NCBI RefSeq assembly: GCF_014905555.1
Contig: NZ_BNGS01000003.1
Location: forward strand, 434,001-498,000
DNA length: 64,000 nucleotides
From: Streptomyces sp. Y2F8-2
GTDB taxonomy: Bacteria > Actinomycetota > Actinomycetes > Streptomycetales > Streptomycetaceae
Direction of reading: 5' to 3'
The position numbers were made by a program, and so were the translations under genes. The first letter of the stretch is position 1, and each line of letters begins with the position of its first letter. A model generated the notes under the pieces. That model made no database searches. It was not told the origin of the DNA and was given only the letters and a program-made list of their open reading frames with translations. This document shows, one piece after another, positions 51,229 to 60,537 of the stretch.

Positions 51229-52506
51229 TTGCTGACGTCTGTCTTCATTGCCGTCGTCTCGCTGGCCTTGTTCTGGATGGCCGCTTTCACTCTGTGGTGG
51301 CAGATGCACGCGTGGCGCACGCCCGAGGTGCTCGCCTCCACCCGGTTCAGCAGTCCGGACGGCGCCGAGCACATGTCGTTCTCGCTGCTGCTGCCCGCGA
51401 GACACGAGCAGGCCGTGCTGGACCACACGATCCAGCGGCTGCTCGAGTCGACCCACACCGACTTCGAGATCATCGTCATCGTGGGACACGACGACCCGGA
51501 GACCACCGAGGTCGCCCGCAGGGCCGCGACCCGGGACGCACGGGTCCGCGTCGTCGTCGACCACCACGAGAAGAAGAACAAGCCGAAGGCCATGAACACG
51601 GCGCTGCCGCACTGCCGCGGCGATGTCGTCGGGGTCTTCGACGCCGAGGACCAGGTCCACCCGGAGTTGCTCGCCCACGTCGACCACGCGTTCCGCACCA
51701 CGGGCGCGGACGTGGTCCAGGGCGGGGTGCAGCTGATCAACTTCCACTCGAGCTGGTACAGCCTGCGCAACTGCCTGGAGTACTTCTTCTGGTTCCGTTC
51801 CCGGCTGCACCTGCACGCGCAGAAGGGGTTCATCCCGCTCGGCGGCAACACCGTCTTCGTCCGGACCGATGTCCTCCGGGAGGCCGAGGGCTGGGACCCC
51901 GACTGCCTCGCGGAGGACTGCGACCTGGGCGTCAGGCTCTCCAGCGTCGGCAAGAAGGTCGTCGTCGCCTACGACTCCGACATGGTGACCCGGGAGGAGA
52001 CCCCCGGCTCGCTGCTGTCGCTGCTCAAGCAGCGCACCCGCTGGAACCAGGGCTTCCTCCAGGTCTACCGCAAGAAGGACTGGAGGCAACTGCCCGGCTT
52101 CGGGCAGCGGCTGCTCGCCCGCTACACCCTGATGACGCCGTTCCTGCAGGCGTTCTCCGGCGTCGTCATCCCGCTCAACGCCGCAGTCGCCCTCTTCCTG
52201 GACGTACCGGTCGGCGTCGCCTTCCTCACCTTCCTCCCGCTCGTGACCGCCGCGGTCACCTTCGTCTTCGAGGTCGTCGGACTGCACGACTTCGGCAAGC
52301 AGTACGGGCTGCGCGTGCGCTTGGTCCACTACGTGAAGCTCATCGTGGGCGGCCCCTTCTACCAGGTGCTCCTCGCCGGCGCCGCGATCCGCGCCGTCTG
52401 GCGCGAGCAGCGCGGCCGCAACGACTGGGAGCTGACCAGCCACGTCGGCGCCCACCTGGCCACGACCGGCGTGATCCTCGAGTCCCGAGAGGACGTTGCT
52501 GCGTGA
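51229..52506 (+). CDS. Processive family 2 glycosyltransferase (cellulose/hyaluronan-synthase-like)
   Basis: 425 residues. One N-terminal helix (1-24), then a GT2 domain with DAEDQVHPE and AEDCDLGVRLS carrying catalytic aspartates, and QRTRWNQG as the QxxRW motif of processive synthases. Three or four C-terminal helices follow (about 300-385). It should polymerise a sugar chain from a nucleotide sugar and thread it through the membrane. TTG start after a run of G. Its stop overlaps the next gene (GTGA). Shorter than CslA of Streptomyces, so probably a different polymer. Confidence 0.88.
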   Translation: MLTSVFIAVVSLALFWMAAFTLWWQMHAWRTPEVLASTRFSSPDGAEHMSFSLLLPARHEQAVLDHTIQRLLESTHTDFEIIVIVGHDDPETTEVARRAATRDARVRVVVDHHEKKNKPKAMNTALPHCRGDVVGVFDAEDQVHPELLAHVDHAFRTTGADVVQGGVQLINFHSSWYSLRNCLEYFFWFRSRLHLHAQKGFIPLGGNTVFVRTDVLREAEGWDPDCLAEDCDLGVRLSSVGKKVVVAYDSDMVTREETPGSLLSLLKQRTRWNQGFLQVYRKKDWRQLPGFGQRLLARYTLMTPFLQAFSGVVIPLNAAVALFLDVPVGVAFLTFLPLVTAAVTFVFEVVGLHDFGKQYGLRVRLVHYVKLIVGGPFYQVLLAGAAIRAVWREQRGRNDWELTSHVGAHLATTGVILESREDVAA

Positions 52507-54146
52507 CCTCCACTCTTCCCGCGGCGACCGAGACGAAGGTCCCCGCGCAGGGCACACCTGTCCCCGAAACCGTCCCCGTCCCCCGTCCGGCGTTCCGTTT
52601 CCGCAGCTCTCGTCCCGATCTGATCGTGTGCGGCGTGCTCCTCGCCGCGATCCTCACGGTGCAGGGCTGGAACATCGCCGACTACCCCACCCTCAGCGAC
52701 GACGAGGGCACCTACCTCGCCCAGGCATGGGCCGTGCAGAACGGCCACGGACTCGCCCACTACACCTACTGGTACGACCACCCGCCGCTCGGCTGGGTCC
52801 AGATCGCCCTGCTCACCTGGATCCCCGCCCACCTCGACGCCGGCCTGATGACGGTCGGCTCGATGCGGGTCGCGATGCTGCTGGTCAGCGCGGTGAGTGC
52901 GGTCCTCGTCCACGTCCTCGCCCGCCGCCTGAACCTGCCGGTCTGGGCCGCCGGACTCGCCATGGCCCTCTTCGGGCTCTCCCCGCTGTCGGTGGTGCTC
53001 CAGCGGGAGATCTTCCTCGACAACATCGCGGTGATGTGGACGCTGCTCGCGTTCACCCTGGCCGCTTCCCCGAGCCGTCACCTCTGGCACCACTTCGGCG
53101 CGGGCCTCGCCGCCGCCGCGGGCGTCCTGACCAAGGAGACGATGCTCGTCGTCCTGCCCGCCGTCTTCCTCACCATGTGGCGCCACAGCCACCGCGACAC
53201 CCGGAAGTTCGCGCTCACCGGCGCGATCACGGCGTGCGCGCTCACCGGGCTGTCGTACCCCCTCTTCGCCCTGCTCAAGGGCGAGTTGCTGCCGGGCGCG
53301 GGCCATGTCTCCCTGTGGGACGGCATCCGCTACCAGATGAGCCGGGCCGGCTCCGGGTTCATCCTCGACCCCGGCTCCGGGTCCTACGGCGTCCTGCACT
53401 CCTGGCTCTACTACGACCGTGTCCTGCCGCTCGGCGGCCTCGCCGGGGCGCTGCTGGTCCTGCTCACCTGGCGCTGGTCGGTCACCGCTCGGGCGCTCGC
53501 CGGGCCCGCCCTCGCCGTCGCCGTCCTCACCCTGGTCGCGATGCGGCCGAGCGGCTACCTGCCCGCGATGTACGTCATCCAGGCGCTGCCGTTCCTCGCC
53601 CTGGTCCTGACGGGCGCCGCCGCGAGCGTCGTCCACCTGGTGCTGCGCCGGTGGCGCGGCGGTACCGGGATGCCGTACGTCACCTGGGCGCGGTACGCCG
53701 TGGCGGCCCTGCTCGTGGCCGCCGCCGGGGCGTACGTCGTGCCCCGCTGGTACGACGGCGACCGCACCGCCGTCACCACCGACGCCAACGCCCCTTACCG
53801 GGCCGCCTCGTACTGGCTCGGCAGCCAGGTGAGCGACCCGAAGGACACCCGGGTCCTCGTCGACGACGCCCTCTGGCTCGACCTGGTGCACGCCGGGTAC
53901 CGGCCCGGGCTCGGCGCCATCTGGTTCTACAAGGCCGACCTCGACCCGGCGGTGGCCAGGACGATGCCGCGCGGCTGGCGCGACCTCGACTACGTGGTCG
54001 CGTCCCCGACGGTGCGGCGCGACGCGGTCGACCTGCCCAATGTCAGGGCCGCTCTCCAGCACTCCACGCCGGTCGCCACCTTCGGCACCGGGCCGGACCG
54101 GATCGAGATCCGCCGGATCGACCAGTCGGCGGGAGGCGGCCGATGA
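52503..54146 (+). CDS. GT39/ArnT-like integral membrane glycosyltransferase
   Basis: 547 residues with about nine to eleven predicted helices from residue 40. The first extracytoplasmic loop holds LSDDEGTYLAQAW, whose acidic pair marks GT-C transferases, and YWYDHPPLGWVQIALL follows. The C-terminal ~120 residues form a soluble outer domain. Such enzymes use polyprenyl-phosphate sugars outside the membrane to modify lipids, proteins or glycans. GTG start overlapping the preceding stop; the stop overlaps the next ATG. The donor could be supplied by the GT2-GtrA protein encoded next. Confidence 0.88.
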   Translation: MTSTLPAATETKVPAQGTPVPETVPVPRPAFRFRSSRPDLIVCGVLLAAILTVQGWNIADYPTLSDDEGTYLAQAWAVQNGHGLAHYTYWYDHPPLGWVQIALLTWIPAHLDAGLMTVGSMRVAMLLVSAVSAVLVHVLARRLNLPVWAAGLAMALFGLSPLSVVLQREIFLDNIAVMWTLLAFTLAASPSRHLWHHFGAGLAAAAGVLTKETMLVVLPAVFLTMWRHSHRDTRKFALTGAITACALTGLSYPLFALLKGELLPGAGHVSLWDGIRYQMSRAGSGFILDPGSGSYGVLHSWLYYDRVLPLGGLAGALLVLLTWRWSVTARALAGPALAVAVLTLVAMRPSGYLPAMYVIQALPFLALVLTGAAASVVHLVLRRWRGGTGMPYVTWARYAVAALLVAAAGAYVVPRWYDGDRTAVTTDANAPYRAASYWLGSQVSDPKDTRVLVDDALWLDLVHAGYRPGLGAIWFYKADLDPAVARTMPRGWRDLDYVVASPTVRRDAVDLPNVRAALQHSTPVATFGTGPDRIEIRRIDQSAGGGR

Positions 54147-55345
54147 GCCAGGAATCCACCGTCCCCGGCGAACTCGGCGATCCGGCCGTTCGGGCCGCCG
54201 AGCCACCCGAGCCGGGCGCCGTCACCATCGTCGTCCCGACCTTCAACGAGTCGGGGAACATCCGTGAACTGCTGCACCGGATCACCGAGTCGGTGCCGTC
54301 CCGCCTGCCCTGCGAGGTCCTCTTCGTCGACGACTCCACCGACGACACCCCGGACGTGATCGTCCGCGAGGCGCAGGACTGCCCGTTCCCGGTCACCGTG
54401 CTGCACCGGGACGAGCCGGTCGGCGGGCTCGGCGGGGCCGTCGTCGAGGGACTGAAGGCGGCCGGCTCCGACTGGATCGTCGTCATGGACGGCGACCTGC
54501 AGCACCCGCCCTCCCTGGTCCCGGAGCTGATCGGCACCGGAGAACGCACGAACGCCGGGCTCGTGGTCGCCTCCCGCTACCTCAAGGGCGGCAGCCGCGC
54601 CGGCCTCGCGGGCGGCTACCGGATCGCCGTCTCCCGCGGCGCGACCTGGCTGACCAAGACGCTGTTCCCGCGCAGGCTGCGCGGTATCAGCGACCCGATG
54701 AGCGGCTTCTTCGCGATCCGTCGCAGCGCCGTCACCGCGGAGATCCTCCAGCCGCTCGGCTACAAGATCCTCCTGGAACTCACCGTGCGCAGCAGGCCGC
54801 GTGAGGTGACCGAGGTGCCGTTCGTCTTCCAGGAGCGGTTCGCGGGCCGGTCCAAGTCGACGGCGCAGGAGGGCTTCCGTTTCCTGCGCCACCTGGTGGG
54901 ACTGCGCACCGCCTCCCCGCTCGCGCGCATGGTCGCCTTCGGGCTGATCGGCGCGTCCGGTTTCGTACCGAACCTGGCCGGCCTGTGGGCGCTGACCAGG
55001 CTCGGAGTGCACTACCTGCCGGCGGAGATCCTCGCCAACCAGCTCGGCGTCGCCTGGAACTTCCTGCTCATCGAGCAACTGCTGTTCCGCGAGCGGCGCC
55101 GGCACCGCCGCTGGTGGGACCGGGTGGGCCGGTTCGCGCTCCTCGCCAACGCGGACCTGGTGCTGCGCATCCCGCTGATCGCACTGCTGGTCGGCACGTT
55201 CGGCGTGGGCGTACTGCCCGCCACCGCGCTCGCGCTGGTCATGACCTTCGTCCTGCGCTTCGTGGGGACCGAGGCGCTGGTCTACCTCCCCCGCCGTAAC
55301 CGCACCCCCGGGAGCGGGAGCCGCACAGCAAGGAGAGCCGTATGA
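54143..55345 (+). CDS. Polyprenyl-phosphate glycosyltransferase (DPM1-like) fused to GtrA domain
   Basis: 400 residues. The N-terminal GT2 domain (about 25-245) has VVPTFNESGNI and VMDGDLQHPP with the DxD-type motif, typical of dolichol-phosphate-mannose-synthase-like enzymes. The C-terminal GtrA domain has four helices (about 260-385; LIGASGFVPNLAGLWALTRL at its start). It would make a polyprenyl-phosphate sugar and help flip it outward, supplying the GT39-like enzyme encoded just upstream. Both its ends overlap neighbours (ATGA), giving strict translational coupling. Confidence 0.92.
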   Translation: MSQESTVPGELGDPAVRAAEPPEPGAVTIVVPTFNESGNIRELLHRITESVPSRLPCEVLFVDDSTDDTPDVIVREAQDCPFPVTVLHRDEPVGGLGGAVVEGLKAAGSDWIVVMDGDLQHPPSLVPELIGTGERTNAGLVVASRYLKGGSRAGLAGGYRIAVSRGATWLTKTLFPRRLRGISDPMSGFFAIRRSAVTAEILQPLGYKILLELTVRSRPREVTEVPFVFQERFAGRSKSTAQEGFRFLRHLVGLRTASPLARMVAFGLIGASGFVPNLAGLWALTRLGVHYLPAEILANQLGVAWNFLLIEQLLFRERRRHRRWWDRVGRFALLANADLVLRIPLIALLVGTFGVGVLPATALALVMTFVLRFVGTEALVYLPRRNRTPGSGSRTARRAV

Positions 55346-57765
55346 GAACCGTCCGCAGACTCCGCATATCCCGTAGACGCAGAACCGCCCTGCTCGCCGT
55401 GACGGGCCTGACCGCGGGCCTGCTCCTGACCTCGCCGCAGCCCGCGTCCGCCGCCAACCTCATCAAGAACCCCGGTTTCGAGACCGCCGGAACCGACGGG
55501 ATGCCGTACTGCTGGGAGAAGTCCGGCTGGGGCGACAACGACTTCACCTTCACCACCACCAGCGACGCCCACACCGGCGGCAAGGCCATGAAGGTCGAGC
55601 TGACCCGCCGTGTGAGCGGCGACCGCAAGGCGCTCATCACCGAGTCCGCGAGCTGCGCTCCGGTGGTCACACCGGGCAAGCAGTACGACCTGTCCCTCTG
55701 GTACAAGTCGACGACCCCGGACACCTCGGTCACCCTCTTCCGGCACGACAGGACCGCGGGCTGGCAGTACTGGACCGACCTGAAGACGCTCGACATGAGC
55801 GCCGCCTGGGCCCGGGCGAGCGTGCGCACCCCGGCGGTCCCGGACGGCACCGACCTGATCACCTGGGGTGTGTCGGTGTACGGCACCGGGTCCGTCACCA
55901 CCGACGACTACACGATGGAGCAGGTCCCCGACCCGCTGCCGCCCGCCCGGTGCACGGGCACGACGGACCAGTGCGCGAACGGCAGCTGGACGGTCCTGCC
56001 CACCCAGAACCCGGTCCGCTCCATGCACTCCGTCGTCCTCAACAACGGCAAGGTGCTGCTGATCGCCGGCTCCGGCAACAGCGAGGAGAACTTCGCGGCG
56101 GGCTCGTTCACCAGCGCCGTCTACGACCCGTCGAACGGCTCCTACAAGGTGATCCCCACTCCGAAGGACATGTTCTGCGCCGGGCACATCCAGCTCCAGG
56201 ACGGGCGCGTGCTGGTGCTCAGCGGCAACAAGGCGTACCCGGTGCCGGGCGGGCACGGCTACGAGGGGTTCAAGGACTCGTACCTCTTCGACCCCGCGAC
56301 GGAGACGTACTCCAGGACGAACGACCTCAACGACGGCCACTGGTACCCGTCGGCGACCGAGCTCGGCAACGGTGACGTGATCTCCTTCGGCGGACTGCGC
56401 GAGGACTCCACGGGCTCGGTGACCACCGAGTACTGGTCGGCCAAGGACCAGCAGTGGCTGCCGCTGTGGAAGGTCAACCAGACCTGGTCGTACTGGGGCC
56501 TGTACCCGTCGATGATCCTGATGCAGGACGGCCGCCTCTTCTACTCGGGCAGCCATGTCTTCGGCAACAACATCCCGGGCACCGGCTCGGCGATCTACGA
56601 CTACAACGCCAACACGATCACGCAGATCCCGGGCCTGCAGAACAAGGACGAGCGCGACCAGTCGGCGAGCGTGCTGCTGCCCCCTGCACAGAACCAGAAG
56701 GTCCTCACCATCGGCGGCGGCAACATCGACTCCAACCCGGACGCGAACCGCCTGACGGACATCATCGACCTCAAGCAGGCCAACCCGTCCTACGCCGCGG
56801 GGCCGCCGCTGCCGCAGGGCACGGTCGACCTCGGAAGCGGCAAGGTCGCCGAGACCGGCAACCAGGGCAAGATGTACGTCTCGGCGGTCCTGATGCCCGA
56901 CGGCAAGGTGCTGGAGACGGGCGGCGCACTGCACAACCGGGCCGACCCGGTCTACGAGTCGTCGATCTTCGACCCGAACACCTCCACGTTCGACCCGGTG
57001 GCCGCCGACCCCGAGTCCCGCGGCTACCACTCCTCCGCGTTCCTGCTGCCGGACGGCCGCATCATGGCGACCGGCGACAACCCGGGCAACGGCACGTGGA
57101 ACCCCAACGTGTCGATCTACTCCCCGCCGTACCTGTTCAAGGGCACCCGCCCGACGATCACCTCGGTGATCACGAACGAGTGGACGTACGGCACCACGCA
57201 GCGCATCACGGTCGACCGGCCCATCGCGAAGGCGGAGCTGATCCGGCCCGCGGCGGTCACCCACTCCTCCGACCCCAACCAGCGGTTCGTGGACCTGCCG
57301 CTGTCGGTGAACGGCAACAATGTCGACCTGAACGTGACGAGCAACCCCAACCTGGCCCCGCCCGGCTGGTACATGCTCTTCGCGGTCGACGCGAACGGCG
57401 TCCCGTCCGTGGCTCAGTGGATCCACCTCCGGGGCCCGGCCGCTCTGAGCGCGGACACGGCCACCGCCCACGTCCACTCCTTCGCCGACTCCCTGGAGGG
57501 CAGGACGACGAGCGCGGGTCCCAAGCGCACCTCGCAGAAGGTCAGCCCCACCATCTCCGGCTGTGACCGGCACTACGGCTCGGTCAACGTGTGCGTGCCG
57601 ACGGTCTTCCCGCCTGAGGTGGAGAGGACGACGGCCGCCCGCTGCGCCTGGCTGAAGGCGAACGACTACGGCCGCCTGAAGGTCAACGGCAAGGACGACC
57701 CGCTGGGCCTCGACCCGAACGGGGACGGGGTGGCCTGCTCCCGGGGTGACATGAAGAGGCGTTAG
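55342..57765 (+). CDS. Secreted copper-radical oxidase (galactose/glyoxal oxidase family)
   Basis: 807 residues. Signal peptide 1-37 (ends PASA). An N-terminal CBM-like beta-sandwich (about 38-195) precedes a seven-bladed kelch propeller and an E-set domain (DUF1929) to about 695. Expected ligands are all present: Cys279 (MFCAGH) to cross-link Tyr335 (HWYPSATEL), axial Tyr562-His563 (RGYHSS) and His641 (VTHSSD). A C-terminal excalibur-like calcium motif (DPNGDGVACS) ends it. It resembles GlxA, which acts with CslA on the hyphal-tip glycan, but has extra N- and C-terminal domains. ATG overlaps the previous stop. Confidence 0.93.
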   Translation: MRTVRRLRISRRRRTALLAVTGLTAGLLLTSPQPASAANLIKNPGFETAGTDGMPYCWEKSGWGDNDFTFTTTSDAHTGGKAMKVELTRRVSGDRKALITESASCAPVVTPGKQYDLSLWYKSTTPDTSVTLFRHDRTAGWQYWTDLKTLDMSAAWARASVRTPAVPDGTDLITWGVSVYGTGSVTTDDYTMEQVPDPLPPARCTGTTDQCANGSWTVLPTQNPVRSMHSVVLNNGKVLLIAGSGNSEENFAAGSFTSAVYDPSNGSYKVIPTPKDMFCAGHIQLQDGRVLVLSGNKAYPVPGGHGYEGFKDSYLFDPATETYSRTNDLNDGHWYPSATELGNGDVISFGGLREDSTGSVTTEYWSAKDQQWLPLWKVNQTWSYWGLYPSMILMQDGRLFYSGSHVFGNNIPGTGSAIYDYNANTITQIPGLQNKDERDQSASVLLPPAQNQKVLTIGGGNIDSNPDANRLTDIIDLKQANPSYAAGPPLPQGTVDLGSGKVAETGNQGKMYVSAVLMPDGKVLETGGALHNRADPVYESSIFDPNTSTFDPVAADPESRGYHSSAFLLPDGRIMATGDNPGNGTWNPNVSIYSPPYLFKGTRPTITSVITNEWTYGTTQRITVDRPIAKAELIRPAAVTHSSDPNQRFVDLPLSVNGNNVDLNVTSNPNLAPPGWYMLFAVDANGVPSVAQWIHLRGPAALSADTATAHVHSFADSLEGRTTSAGPKRTSQKVSPTISGCDRHYGSVNVCVPTVFPPEVERTTAARCAWLKANDYGRLKVNGKDDPLGLDPNGDGVACSRGDMKRR

Positions 57766-58493
57766 CCCGGGCTCGACCCCTGCGCGAGGGCGCGCTCCAC
57801 GATCGCCTCCAGCTGGTCGTGGTGCGCGCCCTTCCAGTACGCGCGGCCGCAGTCGAGGCAGCGGGCGAAGACGTCGTACGTCCGTCGCGTGCCGTGTTCG
57901 AGCTGGTCGGCGACCTCGTCCTTGGTGGCGTCGCGGAGCAGGCCGTTGCAGGCCGTGCAGCGCGTCCACGGCCGCAGCTCGGGCGCGAACCGGTCGAGCA
58001 CGTCGCGGAGTTGCTCCTCGGGCCGGGTGCTGTAGACGAACGCGCCTGCCCACAGCTCGCGGCGGCGCAGCAGCCCCCGGTCACGGCTGAGCATCACCCG
58101 GCGCTCGGCGGCGGACCGGGCCGCGAGGGCCGCGTCCCCGATGTCCGTGGACTCGTACGCCGCGTCCACGCCGAGCAGCCGCAGCCGGCGGGCCAGGGTG
58201 CCGAGGTGGACGTCGAGGAGGAAGCGGAGCGGGGCGCCCGGCACCCGCTGGGGCCGCTCGACGGGGCGCACCTCGATGGTCTCCCCGGCAGCCGGCACAT
58301 GGGACGCGGCCACGGCGTGGCCGTCCACGACGAGCGCCCCGACCTCGGTCAGCGGCACACCGAGCGACTCGACGACATGACCGAGCGTGGACGCCCCGTC
58401 GGTGACGACCTGCGTGGGGCGCCCGCGCCGTGCATGCGGAACGAAGAGTCCCAGCTCGGGGGCGAACTCGATGTGGATCTCGGGTCCGTTCAC
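57762..58493 (-). CDS. Mut7-C RNase-domain protein with N-terminal ubiquitin-like domain
   Basis: 243 residues. The first ~85 form a ThiS/ubiquitin-like beta-grasp domain (ending ETIEVRPVERP). Residues about 88-235 are a Mut7-C PIN-like domain with acidic residues in FLLDVHLGTLARRLRLLG and MLSRDRGLL, and zinc-ribbon cysteines in CTACNG and CLDCGRAYWKG. The family is predicted to be RNases; the partner RNA is unknown. Its stop codon shares bases with the stop of the convergent oxidase gene (TTAG at 57762-57765). Confidence 0.9.
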   Translation of the reverse strand: MNGPEIHIEFAPELGLFVPHARRGRPTQVVTDGASTLGHVVESLGVPLTEVGALVVDGHAVAASHVPAAGETIEVRPVERPQRVPGAPLRFLLDVHLGTLARRLRLLGVDAAYESTDIGDAALAARSAAERRVMLSRDRGLLRRRELWAGAFVYSTRPEEQLRDVLDRFAPELRPWTRCTACNGLLRDATKDEVADQLEHGTRRTYDVFARCLDCGRAYWKGAHHDQLEAIVERALAQGSSPG

Positions 58494-58518
58494 CTGGTCA
58501 GGATGGCACGCGGGCCGC

Positions 58519-59166
58519 TCAGGGGCCTTCGGGTTTCCGCTCGAGTCCGTGTTCCATGACGTCCAGCGCCCGTTCCATCAGGTCACGGAGCTCGCCCTCG
58601 AAGCCGTTCTCCGCCCAGTACATGGAGACCTCCATCATGCCGCCGATGAGCGCCATGGCGCAGACGCGCACTTCAAGGCTCTCCGGGTCGCGGCCGGTGC
58701 GCTCCGCGAGGGCCTGGCGGAGCAGGCGCCCGGTCTCCGACATGCTCTCGAAGTACCGGGAGCGGACGGCGGGGACCTGGACCCCGAGGTGCGCCCGCAG
58801 CCGGAGCACCTCGGGATCCTCCTGCTCGCTCAGGTCGAGGGCCTTGCCCATCACGTACCGGATGGAGTCCATCCACGGCTCGTCCTCGGGCCGTGCGCGC
58901 AACTCCTCCAGCATCAGGGGGTCGTACTCGTCCGTGAGGACGATGTCCTCCTTGGTCGGGAAGTAACGGAAGACGGTGGACGGCGACACCTCGGCCCGGT
59001 CGGCGATCTGCTCGATCGTCGTGGCGTCGTACCCCTGCTCTCTGATCAGCGCGTACGTCGCGGCACGGATCGCTTCGCGGGTCTTGATCTTCTTCCGCTC
59101 ACGGAGTCCCAACTGCGGGCGGTCGGCGGGGGAGGCGGAGGAGCCAGTGGTACGTGCGGCCGTCAT
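58519..59166 (-). CDS. TetR-family transcriptional regulator
   Basis: 215 residues. TetR HTH at about 25-70 (IRAATYALIREQGYDATTIE, then VSPSTVFRYFPTKEDIV). A C-terminal helical ligand-binding domain with a conserved FADR-like pattern follows. Another in-frame ATG lies three codons upstream, but the GGAG sequence is better spaced (ten bases) to the ATG used. It is 25 bp after the Mut7-C gene in map order but read first, so the two could be co-transcribed. The target is unknown. The 290-bp gap upstream shows no gene. Confidence 0.9.
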   Translation of the reverse strand: MTAARTTGSSASPADRPQLGLRERKKIKTREAIRAATYALIREQGYDATTIEQIADRAEVSPSTVFRYFPTKEDIVLTDEYDPLMLEELRARPEDEPWMDSIRYVMGKALDLSEQEDPEVLRLRAHLGVQVPAVRSRYFESMSETGRLLRQALAERTGRDPESLEVRVCAMALIGGMMEVSMYWAENGFEGELRDLMERALDVMEHGLERKPEGP

Positions 59167-59456
59167 GGCGGTCATTCTCCGGCATCCGCCCCGGTGGCGA
59201 CCATGGCCGGGGCTGCCTTGGGGCGTGCCACCTGCGGCGGTCGGATCAGGGGCGGAGACCGCCGCGAACTGAACGGACCAGGCCGACCGGCGGGGGCCTG
59301 CGGGGGAGGTTGAACGCATTTTCGAGCACCTCCACAACGCAGGCCCAGCCGATCCCAAGCCGAGGCCGCAGTGTCTTCGTGTGACTATTCCGGGGGCCGC
59401 GGCGCGTAGGCCGCGTCACTCAACGTAGCCACGATGTGGCTGGTAACTCTGGCCGG

Positions 59457-60482
59457 ATGAGAAATCCAGCACCTGTCACACAGGTTTCCAGCCGCCCGGG
59501 CCTGACGCGGCGGCGCTTTTTGCGCGCAGGCGCTTCGGCTGCAGCTGTTCCTCATCACGGTGAACCCGTTGCCGCTTCCGACGCCATTCCGAGTCCAGTC
59601 ACCGACCGCGAATTGATCGTCCTGTGTGATCAGCAGTCACAGTGCGTGATCCTCACGGAGACCGGAACCCTGAGGGCCTACCGTGAACGCCGACTGGACC
59701 TGACCGCGCTCTGGTCCTGGTCCCCGGCGTCGGATACCGAGTTGGCCGATCTCCGCCCGTCCGGGAGTTGGATCAATGTAAGCGAGGCAAAACAGGTCGA
59801 GACGCCGGACGGCACGCTGCTCCTGACGTGCGCCTCAGGCGGTATGGCCGTGGCCTACAACCGCGGTCGAGGCTTCACTTACTGGGCAACGAATGTTGCC
59901 CGCTCAAGTAATCTTCACAGTCTGGAAATGCTGCCGGACGGAAACATTGCCGTGGCCGCCAGCACGGGCGGATACGTCCGTCTTTACACATCGTCCCAGG
60001 GCCCACGCTCCAGCCACTACGTGCAGCACCCTCTGCCCGGGGCCCACGCCGTCTCCTGGGACGCAGGGCAGCGTCTGCTGTGGGCGCTCGGCGCCTCAGA
60101 GTTGCACGCGCTCGCTGTCACCGGGACCAGGGCCGCACCCGGCATCACCCTGCAACGCCGGCTTGCCCTGCCCGACGAGGACGGCCACGATCTCGCTCCG
60201 GTCGTCGGCGCCCCCGATGACCGCTGGGTGACCACGGGCCGCCATGTCTACCGGGTCTCCCTGACCAGCGGAAAATTCACTCGCGCCACCGCACCCAGCG
60301 GCATCGACAAGGCTCACGTCAAGAGCATCAGCCAGCATCCGACAACAGGCCAAGTCATCATGGTCAGCCCTGACGACCAGACCTCATGCAGTTGGTGCAG
60401 TTCGCGTGTCGACTTCGTGGACCCGAGCGGGCAGGACGCGTTGATCGGAACAAGCGTATATAAAGCCCGATGGTGGCTTTGA
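59457..60482 (+). CDS. Tat-exported DUF6528-like beta-propeller protein
   Basis: 341 residues. The N terminus has a twin-arginine signal (LTRRRFLRAGASAAAV), then an extracytoplasmic domain rich in repeated beta-strand pairs (SWINVSEAKQ, GGMAVAYNRGRGFTYW, PDGNIAVAASTGGYVRLY), suggestive of a propeller. I recall this pattern as DUF6528; function unknown. The start is unsure: a GTG at 59436 adds seven residues, and neither has a ribosome site. Codon use is less GC-biased than in neighbouring genes, hinting at later acquisition. A perfect terminator follows. Confidence 0.75.
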   Translation: MRNPAPVTQVSSRPGLTRRRFLRAGASAAAVPHHGEPVAASDAIPSPVTDRELIVLCDQQSQCVILTETGTLRAYRERRLDLTALWSWSPASDTELADLRPSGSWINVSEAKQVETPDGTLLLTCASGGMAVAYNRGRGFTYWATNVARSSNLHSLEMLPDGNIAVAASTGGYVRLYTSSQGPRSSHYVQHPLPGAHAVSWDAGQRLLWALGASELHALAVTGTRAAPGITLQRRLALPDEDGHDLAPVVGAPDDRWVTTGRHVYRVSLTSGKFTRATAPSGIDKAHVKSISQHPTTGQVIMVSPDDQTSCSWCSSRVDFVDPSGQDALIGTSVYKARWWL

Positions 60483-60487
60483 ACGGA

Positions 60488-60518
60488 CATGGCCACGGCT
60501 TCGAAAGCCGTGGCCATG
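60488..60518. terminator. 14-bp perfect hairpin between convergent genes
   Basis: CATGGCCACGGCTT (60488-60501), a CGA loop and AAGCCGTGGCCATG (60505-60518). Symmetrical, serving both the DUF6528 gene and trhA. Confidence 0.92.
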
Positions 60519-60537
60519 AGGGACATGCTTCGATCAG

